Of a stretch of 64,000 bases of DNA, positions 21,741-32,909 are shown one piece after another. The DNA is taken from positions 85,951-149,950 of the forward strand of contig WNNJ02003841.1 in the NCBI GenBank assembly GCA_012934845.2, in the 5' to 3' direction. Within the stretch, counting starts at the first letter, position 1; each line of letters starts with the position of its first letter. A model generated the notes under the pieces. The model saw only the letters and a list, made by a program, of their open reading frames with translations. It was not told the DNA's origin and ran no database searches. A program made the position numbers and the translations under genes. This DNA comes from Pomphorhynchus laevis. Taxonomy: Eukaryota; Acanthocephala; Palaeacanthocephala; Echinorhynchida; Pomphorhynchidae.

Positions 21741-22771
21741 GCGTATCCCAGAATTTCTATTATGATAATTAAATATAATAATTATTTATTGAATTGATTA
21801 TAATTTGTATTAGATAAAATTTGAATATTTGAACATTTTTTTTAGAAAATTTGAAATTATAAGAATATAAGCGTGAGGCAACTTTGAATAGTATCAGCTG
21901 AAATATATTAAATTGTTTAAATTAATATAAATAATTATAAAATTATTTATATTTTTAAATTTTATCAATTTCCTTTCTTATCTTTTGACATTTTAATTTA
22001 TTTAATTTTTGTTCTTTTGAATATTTTCCGTTTTGCTATTCGTTAACGTTAGAATAATGCCGATTTTACTGTTTACTAGTTCCATTTTTACTATTTAAAA
22101 TTTAAAATGATGTTTCCTAAGTAAACTGTAAAAACACGACTAAGATTGATAATTATGGTATGATTTAGTTACAACGGTTTCTACACCGTCCTGTTTTTAC
22201 ATTAAGATACTGCACCCATCATGTTCTGAACTTTTGCTTGTTTGCAAATTAAAATACGAATGCTTTTGACCGGTTATTCATTGTGAAAGTATTCACCTCA
22301 TTTTGATGACAAATTATTACTAAATCATTTTTCGACGACCCGATAAGTTTTCAAATAATTGTTTGGAAAGAAACAGAAATTTCTACAACAGAAATAATAC
22401 AACAGAAATTTAGAATTCCCATTTATAGAATGTCGAGAAATCTAAGTTATTAATTTTTGTTATAAGTTAAAAAGTAATAATTTACATTAAATAAATTAAT
22501 AATTTTTATTAATTTACTTGATTATTTTTTAAAAATTTACTTGACAGGCGAACTCCGTAACGAAGCGGAACAAACGTTGAAAAATAGAATTAATAATTTA
22601 CAATGCGGTTCATTTTGAGCAACGATTCCTGAATGAAACGCTTGGTCCCGGGGTTTGTTAAATTCCGGGAACAAGTTTCAATAATAGGAAGTTGATAGAA
22701 TCTACAACCTCCCCTATCGAACAGTGGTTGATAGTTCCTATTAATATCTTCGTCAATTACATGACAGAGAT
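21741..22771. other. AT-rich stretch, no gene seen
   Basis: No coding pattern. It leads into the 74-bp tandem array. Confidence 0.5.
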
Positions 22772-23580
22772 ATCTGTTCAGCTATAAAGAATTCATGTAA
22801 ATCATTTTTAATTAATATTTATTAAGATTTTTAACGTTTAGTTCATATCTGTTCAGCTATAAAGAATTCATGTAAATCATTTTTAATTAATATTTATTAA
22901 GATTTTAACGTTTAGTTCATATCTGTTCAGCTATAAAGAATTCATGTAAATCATTTTTAATTAATATTTATTAAGATTTTAACGTTTAGTTCATATCTGT
23001 TCAGCTATAAAGAATTCATGTAAATCATTTTTAATTAATATTTATTAAGATTTTAACGTTTAGTTCATATCTGTTCAGCTATAAAGAATTCATGTAAATC
23101 ATTTTTAATTAATATTTATTAAGATTTTAACGTTTAGTTCATATCTGTTCAGCTATAAAGAATTCATGTAAATCATTTTTAATTAATATTTATTAAGATT
23201 TTAACGTTTAGTTCATATCTGTTCAGCTATAAAGAATTCATGTAAATCATTTTTAATTAATATTTATTAAGATTTTAACGTTTAGTTCATATCTGTTCAG
23301 CTATAAAGAATTCATGTAAATCATTTTTAATTAATATTTATTAAGATTTTAACGTTTAGTTCATATCTGTTCAGCTATAAAGAATTCATGTAAATCATTT
23401 TTAATTAATATTTATTAAGATTTTAACGTTTAGTTCATATCTGTTCAGCTATAAAGAATTCATGTAAATCATTTTTAATTAATATTTATTAAGATTTTAA
23501 CGTTTAGTTCATATCTGTTCAGCTATAAAGAATTCATGTAAATCATTTTTAATTAATATTTATTAAGATTTTAACGTTTA
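22772..23580 (+). repeat. 74-bp tandem repeat, 11 copies
   Basis: Eleven head-to-tail copies of a unit that starts ATCTGTTCAGCTATAAAGAA and ends AACGTTTAGTTCAT. The first unit is 75 bases because of one extra T; the rest are 74 and almost identical. A diverged twelfth start (ATCTGTTAGGCTATTATAAG) follows at about 23605. The high identity points to recent expansion. No coding potential. Confidence 0.95.
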
Positions 23581-23619
23581 TGAAAAATAATTAATTTTAA
23601 TTCATATCTGTTAGGCTAT

Positions 23620-26600
23620 TATAAGTTACAACAACAAACATTTAACAATTATATGTTGATTCATAAATGACTATTGCTTTTAAGTTTGCTAAATTAAAAA
23701 TATTTATAATTATTAAAAATTGTATATATCTAATTTTATTACAACAATTTCCTGACATGAAAGAAAAAAGGATTGCTATCAAGACCCAAATGTTCTTGAT
23801 ACCGCCGGTTTGGCACACAAACTAATACGCATCTTCAATGGTTCAGTATCGATTAAGGATATACCGTATTAAATAATTATTATTTATTAATTTCTTAATA
23901 ATTCATTTGATATTAATAATTCTTCATAAATGATTTATTAATTATTTATAATTCATCAATATTTATCTTTATTATTTATTATTGCTTAATATTTATACTT
24001 TTGATTTTGGATCGTGTTCAATGAAATGATAAATAAATTTTTTAATTTCTTTTTATTTTGTTAGAAATAAAAAGAAATTAAAAATAAAAATGTGGTGAAA
24101 TTGTTTTCTTTTTTAACGATTCCAACAGAGGCAAGAGAAATATCGAAAAATATATTTTCGTTTATTTGTGTATAAAGTTGTACTTTCGACGCTATAGATG
24201 AATGCAGAATAAGAATCTATTTTCGTTCACCTGCGAAATTCTTTGAATTTTAAATTAGTGGTGTATTTTCAGCTCACAATAAATAATTTCAAATTGAACT
24301 ATAAAGTTATTTGCTTTGCAAACATTAAGAAACTTTGTGTGTTTTGAGCGATACACAAAAGTATACCCTATATAACTTTATAGCTCAATTCGAAGTATTA
24401 AGTGAAAGAATGAATTTCTCGATGTATTTCTACGTGTAATTTTTTTCCATTGTTCTATTATCCATTGTACAACTGACATGCTATTTTTTTAGCAAAGTGA
24501 TGCATATTGAACACAATATGCAGAAATCAATGACGCGATAATTAAGTCATTACATGACAAACTAGTGACTTTGGTAATTTTTTATCCATAAATGGAATAA
24601 ATAGAAGTGTATTTAATTATAGTTTCAATCAGTTACGTTAATTTAACCATATTCTTAAAGGATAAAAAGTTAAAAAAAACTCCAGTTAAATAAAAACCGG
24701 TTCGTACGATTATAATTTTAGATGATAAAAATGTGCTTTATCCGAAACGCATAGGATTTAAGGAGATCAGCACTTTGACACATTGCTCTATCTCTATAAT
24801 TTAGCATTTATAACGAGCAACATAAATGTATACCATCGGCAACGGAAAAACATATACAATGTGTTTGTCATCACAACACGCATCACTGCCTCAAGCAGAG
24901 AGCTCTTCAACTTCGAATTCAAGTTCGCATCTTTCCCTGTTATCTAGTAAAACTTCTCTTTGTCCAGTTACTGCCGGACAATGTCCAGTTAATTGCCGAT
25001 CCCTACATTATCCTAGCAATGTCCATTAACGCTGCATATTCTGGAAAATACAGTTGATGAGCTTTTTTTCGCACTGTCAAATATCACATGTGTTCCATTC
25101 GTTGCTTGTCACATTTCCAGTGTTTCTTAAAAGCCTTTTACGCTTTCATCGCCCTAGTACAATAATGTATGTACGAGAAGTCCCGTTTGCTTTGAAAATA
25201 TCAGCGTGTTCTGTGTGTGCTGTTATTTTTGTTGCACTCGTTCTATATATTTTCCAAATAGTCGGTAAACCGAAGCTGTTTTAGACGGAAATTTGTTGTT
25301 GCTCGTCACGATTTGATATATATATGTAGGATATATTTCTTGTGATTGCATCACTTCTCTGAATGTGTGCTACTAATTAAGCATGAATGTTCATGCTCTG
25401 TTCCTTCTTTACATATTTCAAAAATATGCAGACTATACGAGCGTGCAATTTTATGCTTAACGTCATTGATACAAAAATATTACAGATTCTTTCGCATATT
25501 GAAATACATCAGCAACGTAGATCTCTACTATATACTTGAATTATATGTAAATTTCTGCTTCTTTTTACAAATGCCTTTTTACAAAAGCTGAAATAACATT
25601 TGCTTTCATCGGTTAAATGTAGATAAAAGGCAACGCAACTGCTGCTATCGATGCTTCACGTTTACTCTTTTACAGTGGCCTATAATTGGTCAAAAAATAA
25701 AGAACGTTAAAAATGTGGTCTTTGGCAACAAATATGAAAGAAAAATTGTTTCTGCGAAATCATAGCATAATTTGCTAAATATAACGAAAGAATTCGCCAA
25801 ACGATCATTAGCAATAATTCAATGATCTCCTGATAATCAACTATTTTTATACAAAAAGTAGAAACGCTTGTTTAAAATTACCTCTTTCACACATTGCAAC
25901 AGAGCAATGAAATCCGAAAGAAAATAAAATTAAAATAAAATAATATTTTTAGTATTATTGCCCTTTAATCATTTAATTATTATTTATTAATTGCGAGATT
26001 ACGAATTTAAAAACAATCAAATTCAAAAAATTTAAAAGCAATTTTTAAAATGAAACTGGTGTTTGCAAAATGTAATTATGCAATTTTTAACTCTATTTTA
26101 TAAATGCACTATTTATTTTTCAGCGAACATCGCTGTGACGATCCAACTTAGCAAAAAAGAGAATATGCTTTGCAAGTATATCGACAGCCTTTGAGGAAAT
26201 TGTCAAGGTTAGTCTCAAGTTATTCGGCATTTTTGATATTATTGACGATTAAGGAAAGTGCTAATTTGATTTTGTAAGGTAAATTTGACGCTTCTAGCTC
26301 CACGACCATTTTAAATGTGCCAAAGCTATCAAAATTATGTTCTATACGCTAGTTTACATAATTACTTTGAGTTATAATGTAAAATATTGCTTGGCTCTGC
26401 AATTTTCTCTCGACTTGCGACTGCAATTTCGATACGGCGGATCCGATATCTAGCCTGAGAGAATTTTGGCCAAAGGATGCTCTCTTAAAACTCTCGTACA
26501 AAATTATTCATATTTAGTGACAATATTAAGAAATATACAAAATTGTATGAATGTTACCCATATAAAATCACTGCCTTTTATCGATCTAGTATTTTGCTTA

Positions 26601-26950
26601 ATTCGATAACACGCAATGGTGCAGATCACAACTTTAACGTTATTTTTGTAATCAACTTTTATTTGATTATTCTGAATATCTATTTCTGGTATTTGTATAC
26701 CAATAAATGCTATTTTTTATACTTGATAAAGAAGCTGACGGGTCTAGATGGCGGAAATCGAGTTTGCAAGTTCGTGTCGGTACCTAATAATCTCAAACAT
26801 ATTATTTTATCCAATTATAAATTACAATTATCATATACATTATATCATTCGTTATTATATTATAAATGTATTATAAAATTGCTTTAATAATGAATTACAT
26901 TTGATTATATTACAATTTAATATTTATTATATTATACTTTGTTTTTTCAC
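23620..26950. other. AT-rich intergenic region, no gene supported
   Basis: Several short open frames occur (for example 24826-25029, 25346-25591 and 26543-26887), but none shows a domain, composition or splice context that supports a gene. Nothing else recognised in 3.3 kb. Confidence 0.5.
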
Positions 26951-26954
26951 TATA

Positions 26955-27160
26955 AAAATAATATGCAAATTAAATTATACTTTAATTTTTTTATTAGGAC
27001 TAAATTAATATTATATTTATTATCATCATGTTAATGCTAGTAGTAGCTAGCGAAATAAATATATTAAATTGTTATCGTTGATTAAATAAAAGATTTTGAT
27101 CCATATATCACATTTTGGAGCGGAATCAATCAAGAAATAAATTTACTTTACATATCACTA
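26955..27160 (+). repeat. Dispersed repeat, copy 1 (with 27722-27880)
   Basis: Starts TATGCAAATTAAATTATACT, includes TTATTAGGACTAAATTAA, and ends near TTTTGGAGCGGAATCAATCA. A second copy at about 27722-27880 matches the same landmarks with substitutions and a shorter middle. The signature ACGTA(G/T)ACTCAGTTAGCT follows copy 1 at about 27293-27311. The same signature marks the ends of the Penelope-type terminal repeats elsewhere, so this may be a remnant of that family. Confidence 0.6.
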
Positions 27161-27721
27161 ACTAATTCCGTCAAAATATGAAAATATCACTTTTTATACT
27201 TTGATATCGTCCTGGTGATTATATCTTAATCAAAATAAAATCAATCTAAATATTTATTTATTTTCAATCTTTTTATAAATAATTTAACATACGTATACTC
27301 AGTTAGCTGAAATAATTATATAAATAATAAATTGAATGATATAGAAATTAAATTATTATAAAGTCATTAAATTTATTTTAGTGGATTCAAAATCAAAATA
27401 AAAAATTGTTCATTTCGAAATGATCCGTTTTGGATAGCTACGGTTTCTCATAGAAAAGATTTTTATTCACACTATTGAAAGCAAATGCCATAACATTTTT
27501 GTTTTTGCACTAAAAACAAATTATTTTTCTAATAAAATAATACTCAACAAAAATAAAGAATTTAAAAGAATTATATTTTGATTGATTTAAAATATAATCA
27601 ATCAAAATATTTATTTATTTTCAATTTTTTAATAATATTTATTAAATATTTATTATTTATTTTATTTATTATTTATTAAATAATTAATATTTATCATATT
27701 ATATTTTATTATATTATTATA

Positions 27722-27880
27722 AAAATTATATGCAAATTAAATTATACTTAAATTTTTAATTAGGACTAAATTAAACCTATTTTTTATTAACGTTTTACTG
27801 TTGAAAAATAAATGATTTTGGTCCATATATCAAATTTTGGAGCGGGATCAATCAAGACATAAATTTATTAATTTTACTTA
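27722..27880 (+). repeat. Dispersed repeat, copy 2
   Basis: Second copy of the segment at 26955-27160, sharing TATGCAAATTAAATTATACT, TAGGACTAAATTAA and TTTTGGAGCGGGATCAATCA. The signature ACGTAGACTCAGTTCGCT follows at about 28093. No coding content. Confidence 0.6.
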
Positions 27881-28231
27881 AATTTAATAATTTAATTTCT
27901 AAAATAAGATAATATCACATTTGCTTAAAAATATCTATAGGATAACTTAATCCATAACAATCCATATTACAATTTTAATTTATGAAGTGATCATCAAAAC
28001 AAATAAGCATAATAGGATTATATTTTGATTGATTTAATAAAGAATCAATCAAAATATTTAGTTATTTTCAATATTTATATAAATAACATCGCATACGTAG
28101 ACTCAGTTCGCTAATCAACATAGGATCAATTAAAATAATATTTTTTAATCTTAATTTGCATAGAACCAATCAAATTTAATTTATTATTGTATACCGATAG
28201 CTACTGCTAGGGAAAAACAAAAGGATTTTGT

Positions 28232-28695
28232 TTGTTGAAACAATCACTCCACTATATGTGGAGTGACGACAAAATTAGCATTTGCGCTGAATATTTGCTC
28301 GTGCCTTGCAAATGCTGTATACAAGAGTGTTGCCTGTTCAGCAACTTTAGTAAGCTGATAAAGGAAGGAACGATAGCATCCGTGCTGTCCTGTGAAGCCA
28401 CTGCTTTAGCAAACCCTACCTGATGTAAGGCTGGTCACCGCTGGAGGAGCGTGCGCTTATAGTGACTTCCATTTAGAGGTTTACTGAGGAGTTAGTATTG
28501 TCCAAGTTGTGTAGCTACAGGGCTGCATTGATGATACCATTCTGTAGTGATGGGTAGACTAAGGTCGAAACGCCCATTGGGGGCTAGGCGTCTGTGGTGG
28601 ACACATTCAAGGTTAAGCTTCCCGACGAAGGTTGTAAAAAAGAATACAGGTTTATACTTTCCTGTTCGTGTTAATTAAAAAAATTGTATTAAAAT
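28232..28695 (+). mobile_element. Retrozyme-like repeat, copy 1 (plus strand, tandem)
   Basis: A GC-richer unit with, in order, a hairpin TCACTCCACTATATGTGGAGTGA (about 28246-28267), the block GTTCAGCAACTTTAGTAAGC, the block TGTCCTGTGAAGCCACTGC, GTAGCTACAGG, a hammerhead motif (28521-28600), then AAGGTTAAGCTTCCCGACGA and GTTGTAAAAAAG. After that run of A the text AGGTTTATACTTTCCTGTTCGTGTTAATT ... ATTCTTTCGTA follows, which in the 41.4-kb copy is the beginning of a unit. So a second monomer starts head-to-tail here. The monomer is about 370 bases judging from the 41.4-kb copy, and it codes for nothing. Confidence 0.65.
28521..28600 (+). ncRNA. Type I hammerhead ribozyme-like motif, copy 1
   Basis: Order of parts: stem I strand GGCTGCA, TTGATGA, TACC ... 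GGTC around a stem II region, GAAA at 28567-28570, stem III CGCC/GGCG closed by the A-U pair next to GAAA, then TC with the predicted cut after C 28592, and the other stem I strand TGTGGT. Stem I pairs over six positions (three G-U) and stem III is perfect over five. The CTGATGA box differs at one position here, so this copy is probably weak or dead. Compare 29435-29520, where the core is complete. Confidence 0.7.
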
Positions 28696-29434
28696 TCTTT
28701 CGTAAACAATTTGTTTAGAAAATTGTTTTTGAAAGCACTATTATATGAACAAATTGTGTTGTGTTTTCCTAGTTATGCTAGTAGTAGCTACCGAAATACA
28801 AAAATAAATTAAAATTTTTCTGCTATAATATTCTCAATTTGATAAATGAATCGAAATCATTTTTTAACAATAATTTGTGGCTATTTAAGCCATCATTAAT
28901 CAAAATAGTCTTATTCGATAAAAATTAAATATTAAAGATGTGTGCTAATAGATGTTTATATAACGATATAACAAAGAGGACGTTTTCTAGACAGAAACAC
29001 GTGATTTTTAAAAAGAAAATATAATTTTACTATTTTTGTATGGACAACGTACAAGCGATTGCTTTTCATTAGATTCTATTATTGTTTTTCAATGAATAAC
29101 CTTTGAACTGCTCGTTTTAAAAGCAAGCTTCCCCTGCTTAGAAAAATGATGAGAAACCCGTGTTATTGAATAAGACATTATGTTTTGTCGACAAATGATA
29201 GATAAAACTGAAATGTCAGTTTTGTAATGGCAGTATTAAGTATTTCTTAAGTATTTATTTTATACTTTATATGATACAATAAAATTAATTATTGAAAACT
29301 ACTGGTGACGTTATATTAATAAGAAATACTTTCACTACAACTTTTTAATTAACACGAACAGGAAAATATAAACCTGCATGCTTTTTTACATTCTTCGTCT
29401 GGAAGCTTAACCCGGAATGCGTTCACCACATACT

Positions 29435-29520
29435 CCGCACTGCTGACGCCTAGCCTCCAATGAGGCGTTTCGACCTTAGTCTACCCATCACTATAGGGTG
29501 GTCTCATCAGTGTGGCTATG
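29435..29520 (-). ncRNA. Hammerhead ribozyme motif with complete core, copy 2
   Basis: Minus strand: CTGATGA (29504-29510), stem II GACC/GGTC (29500-29503 with 29472-29475) enclosing a further ACCC/GGGT hairpin, GAAA (29468-29471), then stem III of six pairs, ACGCCT with AGGCGT, and GTC with C17 at 29445. This meets the universal core CUGANGA/GAAA/UH with perfect stems II and III. Stem I pairs poorly in this copy, although its 5' strand (CCACA) is complementary to the TGTGG of copy 1. The call as a hammerhead is by consensus; activity of this copy is doubtful. Confidence 0.8.
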
Positions 29521-29714
29521 TAGCTACACAACTTCGACAATACTAACTCCTCAGTAAACCTCTGAATGAAAGTCACTAAGCGCACGCTCCTCCACCGGTG
29601 ACCAGCCTTACATCTGGTATGGTTTGCGCAAGCAGTGGCTTCACAAGGCAGCACGTGTTCTATCATACCTTCATTCAACAGCTTACTAACTGCAAGCTGA
29701 TAAAGTCTACTCAT

Positions 29715-29775
29715 CACCCTGTAGTGATGAGTAGACTAAAGTTGAAACTCCTCATTGAAGGATAGGCGTCAGCAG
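29715..29775 (+). ncRNA. Partial hammerhead motif, copy 3 (3' half only)
   Basis: Retains part of stem II, GAAA at 29744-29747, most of stem III and the closing GGCGTC (29765-29770). The CTGATGA side was replaced by an inverted duplication at the junction with copy 2. It cannot be a ribozyme alone. Confidence 0.55.
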
Positions 29776-29895
29776 TGCGGAGTATGTGGTAGGCGCATTC
29801 AAGGTTAAGCTTCCCGACGAATGTTATAAAAAAAGCATGTAGGTTTATACTTACCTTTTAGTGTCAATTAAAAAAGTTGTATTGAAATTCTTATT

Positions 29896-30670
29896 AATAA
29901 ATCATTAATTTATATTTAATTAATAAAATGCTACATTTTATTTAATATTTGAGCAACGAAAATAGTAAGTATAGACAGAGTTATATCAAATAACAAATTT
30001 GAATTCATTAATAAGGAATTTTAAGGCTATTGCTACGATTTGTTACTCTAACATCAACAGCTCGAATGTTACTATCAATTAAATATTGTTGTAAAATTGA
30101 TTAATTTGTTATAAAATTAAACATTAAATTAATTCGAAATGTTTACAATTCTATATATATTTTTTAAATTTTTTATGACATTATTAAATCACATGATTTC
30201 TAAAATGTGAAATGCACAATTATAATTATAAAACATATGCTGGCATATCAGGTAAGTGAGTTTACGTATATTAAATTATTTATAACTTAAAAATGATGAT
30301 AAATAAAAAGTAATTAAATAATAAATAATTAAATTGCGATTTTTAAAATTGAGCGATAATTGCAAACATTGATAATGTGTTTTGGCAAATACACACATAA
30401 CTGTAGACGATGTTCACTGTTTAACTATATTTATCATGGTTGAGCATTATGAAATAAAGTAACAGAAATCGGTGGGGACTAGGTAAACGCCAAAATTTTG
30501 AAATTAATGTATTTGAATTATTTAAATTATTATGCTATGCTGCCCTGAAGTGTGTATTTCGATCTAAGATACAATGTTTGATTCATAATCATATTGAAGT
30601 ATGTCGTGATGTTTGCATCGTCAAATAATAAATTAACGGATCAAATCATTGAAACCACAATAAAATAATT
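29896..30670. other. AT-rich stretch, no gene seen
   Basis: Low-complexity A/T sequence with no recognisable gene or repeat boundary. Confidence 0.5.
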
Positions 30671-30945
30671 AAATAAGCTAACTGAGTCTACGTATTTTAT
30701 ATTGCAAATTAAAAATAATGCAAAATAAGAGTTAAATAATAAAAAATTAATTAATAATTAATAATTGTGATAATATGTTATACAATTTATATAAAGTTAA
30801 AAATAAAAGTCAATTTATATGAATTTACTAATAAATAGCAGACGATGTATCAGAATAAGGATTAGAGGTCATTAGGAGGAGTTGCTATGTTATCAGTTTT
30901 CAGGTTCCTAACTCCTCTACCCAACATAGCAGTGGGGAACGTATG
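30671..30945 (-). repeat. Penelope-type terminal repeat, solo copy (minus strand)
   Basis: Read on the minus strand, it matches the repeats that follow the Penelope-like RT fragments at 54.3 and 55.4 kb: the pseudoknot block (CTGCTATGTTGGGTAGAGGA), then CCTCTAATCCTTATTCTGAT, a run related to TTTTATTTTTAACTTT, and AATATAAAATACGTAGACTCAGTTAGC at the end. No RT coding is attached, so it is a solo terminal repeat. The end signature ATACGTAGACTCAGTTAG recurs at 41114 and 55922. Confidence 0.7.
30883..30940 (-). ncRNA. Nested pseudoknot RNA motif, variant B
   Basis: Minus strand: GTTCC, CC-A, CTGCTATG, TTGGGTAGAGGAGTTA, GGAAC, a 13-base joiner, CATAGCA. GTTCC pairs with GGAAC and TGCTATG with CATAGCA, and the two helices interlock as a pseudoknot. 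In the copies at 54.35 and 55.4 kb the first helix is GGCCCC/GGGGCC instead, so both strands changed while pairing was kept. The order of strands is that of P1 and P2 in HDV-like ribozymes, but I cannot find convincing P1.1, P3 or catalytic C. Confidence 0.5.
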
Positions 30946-31722
30946 TTTCAATATCAGATATTTGATAATGAAGGAGAGCCTTCATCATCGAAGCGCCTAT
31001 GTTTCAATATCAGATAGGTTGCTTAATTAAGTCGAACTTTACAGAGTAAAATGTATACAGCTGCAAATGTAACAGCTGTTTTGGATAAGTGGTTTTCAAT
31101 GGAAACAGTTATTTTGTTGCACTTTTTTAATAATTAATTTTATTGCTCTATTATGACATCGTCAATAGCGCAATATTGATAGAAACTAATGACCAGCCAA
31201 TATAGTGAGCGTCTACATTATTTTAAGTCAAGCAATCTGATTTCACCGTGGCGTGTGATCAATACTGCTCATTATCGATTGCACAATTTGATTTAAAGTT
31301 TAAGAATTATTGTATTTGATCAAATTTAACATTTTTTAGCATCATAGTTTAGTAACAATTTAAAAACCGATGGAATTAGTATTTTTGCTAATTTATTAGC
31401 CAAATGCTTTTTTAGCATTTTTTCTGTATTTATATTTCTGAAATGTTTATAATAATTAATATATCGGTTTAAAATTTTAATTACTAGAAATGTTAAATGT
31501 TAAAAGTATAAAATATTTTGTAAAAAGCTAAACAAGAATATTTCTAAAATTTATTTTTGAAATATCACTAATTTTTCTAATAATACAAAGTGTATAAAAA
31601 TAATCAATAAAATCATAATAATTAAATTATGATAATTAAATGATTTTATTTTTTCTTATAATTAAATAAGTAGTTAAATAACAATATAATAATAAATAAT
31701 AAATTATTAATGAATAATTATT
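30946..31722. other. AT-rich stretch with a short duplication
   Basis: TATGTTTCAATATCAGATA occurs twice (about 30944 and 31000). No gene or known repeat otherwise. Confidence 0.5.
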
Positions 31723-31997
31723 GTAGCTGGATCAAAGAAAGAAGAAAAATTTTATTTGAGATTTCGCTAACCTCTATTAGCATTTTCAGAAAATTACGGA
31801 AAATTAGTAATTTTTAGAAAATTACTAATTAACTAAAATTACTATCGCCTTAAAAAATAGTAATTTTTTTGAAGACGCTAACAGAAGTTAGCGAAATATC
31901 AAATAAATTGTTTCCTTTTTTATTTACCCAGCTCCAAACAGTAGTTAGCAAAATATCAAAAATAATTTCTTCTTTCCTTTGATCCAGCTTTAGTAAT
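31723..31997. mobile_element. MITE-like element, terminal inverted repeats AGCTGGATCAAAG
   Basis: Begins AGCTGGATCAAAGAAAGAAG and ends with a close reverse complement (CTTCTTTCCTTTGATCCAGCT). Internal blocks ATTTCGCTAACCTCT(A/G)TTAGCATT and AGCGAAATATC also occur in inverted order. Related pieces lie at 56867-57352. It has no coding capacity and fits a non-autonomous DNA transposon. Confidence 0.7.
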
Positions 31998-32800
31998 TCT
32001 TTATCAATAATTGATCATTATCTATTTAAAATAAATTATTACATAATAATATAAATGTGTAATTTAATTATGAATTTTTCCAACGTGTAACAGTGTAATT
32101 TAATTATGCATTTTCCAATGTATAACATGTATCTATTACCCAATCATTGTAAATGATAACCTTATATATTATATCTATTATATATTGTATTTATAAAATA
32201 TATTTAGCAACGTGCCACTTAATTGCTATAATATGCATTTTCTGTATAACACAAAAAAATATTCATATATTATCAAATTAAGATATAAAATATCAAATTA
32301 AGACATCATTTCAATAAATTGTATATTTTTTTTATTTAAGAAATATTATAATATTTGCAACTATTATGTAAGAAATGTTATATAAACTCGTAATATTTGT
32401 TTTATCCGATATAACTATCTTTTCAAATATATTTTATACGTACAATCAGTTACCTGATTTGATTTACCAACAACTGGCAGAAAATCTATTTTTATTATAA
32501 AAAATATAGATAATACTAAACAAAATTCGTAAAATATTTATATAAAGCAGGTAGCACGCGGCATTCAACATAGTTATAACTGACTACCGTAGATACTTAG
32601 GTTTTAAATTTTAAGTATATAAAAACATTAATATTTAAAAAGTATAGATGCCGACATTCCGTATGCGAAATTCTTTTGGATCATTGAGCCATATTTGTGT
32701 TTGCATGTATTTCTCACTAGATTAAAGTTATTTTGACTTCTTCGATATCTACTGAAATGAGTTATTTTCGCAGTTCTCAAATAGTTTTTCTTAATTTTCA
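31998..32800. other. AT-rich sequence upstream of Cdk12 coding start
   Basis: No TATA box, initiator or CpG-rich promoter can be singled out. The run TAGTTTTTCTTAATTTTCAG ends at 32800 and looks like a 3' splice site, so the true promoter and a 5' non-coding exon probably lie further upstream, at a position I cannot place. Confidence 0.4.
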
Positions 32801-32909
32801 GAAGAAACAGAAGATTGACGACTCTAATTTATTCAATTACATCATCCCGTATATTTCTGTCAATTTTTTGCACAATGATGAGAATACAATGTCTCAATAA
32901 GAAGTAAAA
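32801..32909 (+). promoter_or_regulatory. Cdk12: Cdk12 5' untranslated part of exon, with short uORF
   Basis: A pyrimidine-rich tract ending CAG at 32800 suggests a 3' splice site with the exon starting at 32801. The leader contains ATGATGAGAATACAATGTCT at 32875, a ten-codon upstream frame that ends TAA at 32905-32907, two bases before the main start; a second ATG at 32889 opens a three-codon frame. The main start context AAAAATGG is favourable. The uORF could reduce translation of the kinase. The splice site is predicted, not proven. Confidence 0.5.

Larger units (their letters stand above)
29332..29895. mobile_element. Retrozyme-like repeats, inverted pair
   Basis: Two copies of the same family face outward. 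The left copy (29332-29705) reads on the minus strand, the right (29706-29895) on the plus strand. Their outer parts (AACACGAACAGGAAAATATA on the left, the reverse complement of that on the right) make terminal inverted repeats of about 185 bases. The junction is itself a foldback, AGTCTACTCATCAC ... GTGATGAGTAGACT. The left copy contains a hammerhead with a complete core; the right retains only its 3' half. Both are followed outward by the start of a further unit, as expected for pieces of head-to-tail multimers. Confidence 0.65.

Noticed and set aside
22772-23580. Coding repeat protein in the 74-bp array
   Set aside because: The unit length is not a multiple of three, and stops occur in every frame of each unit.
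24826-26887. Several short plus-strand open frames (67-114 residues)
   Set aside because: No motif, AT-driven composition, and no splice context. The 25054-25284 frame has a hydrophobic stretch but nothing else to support it.
29332-29895. Conventional DNA transposon with 185-bp terminal inverted repeats
   Set aside because: The arms are the same family as the tandemly arranged, ribozyme-bearing repeats at 28.2 and 41.4 kb. An inverted pair of copies is simpler.
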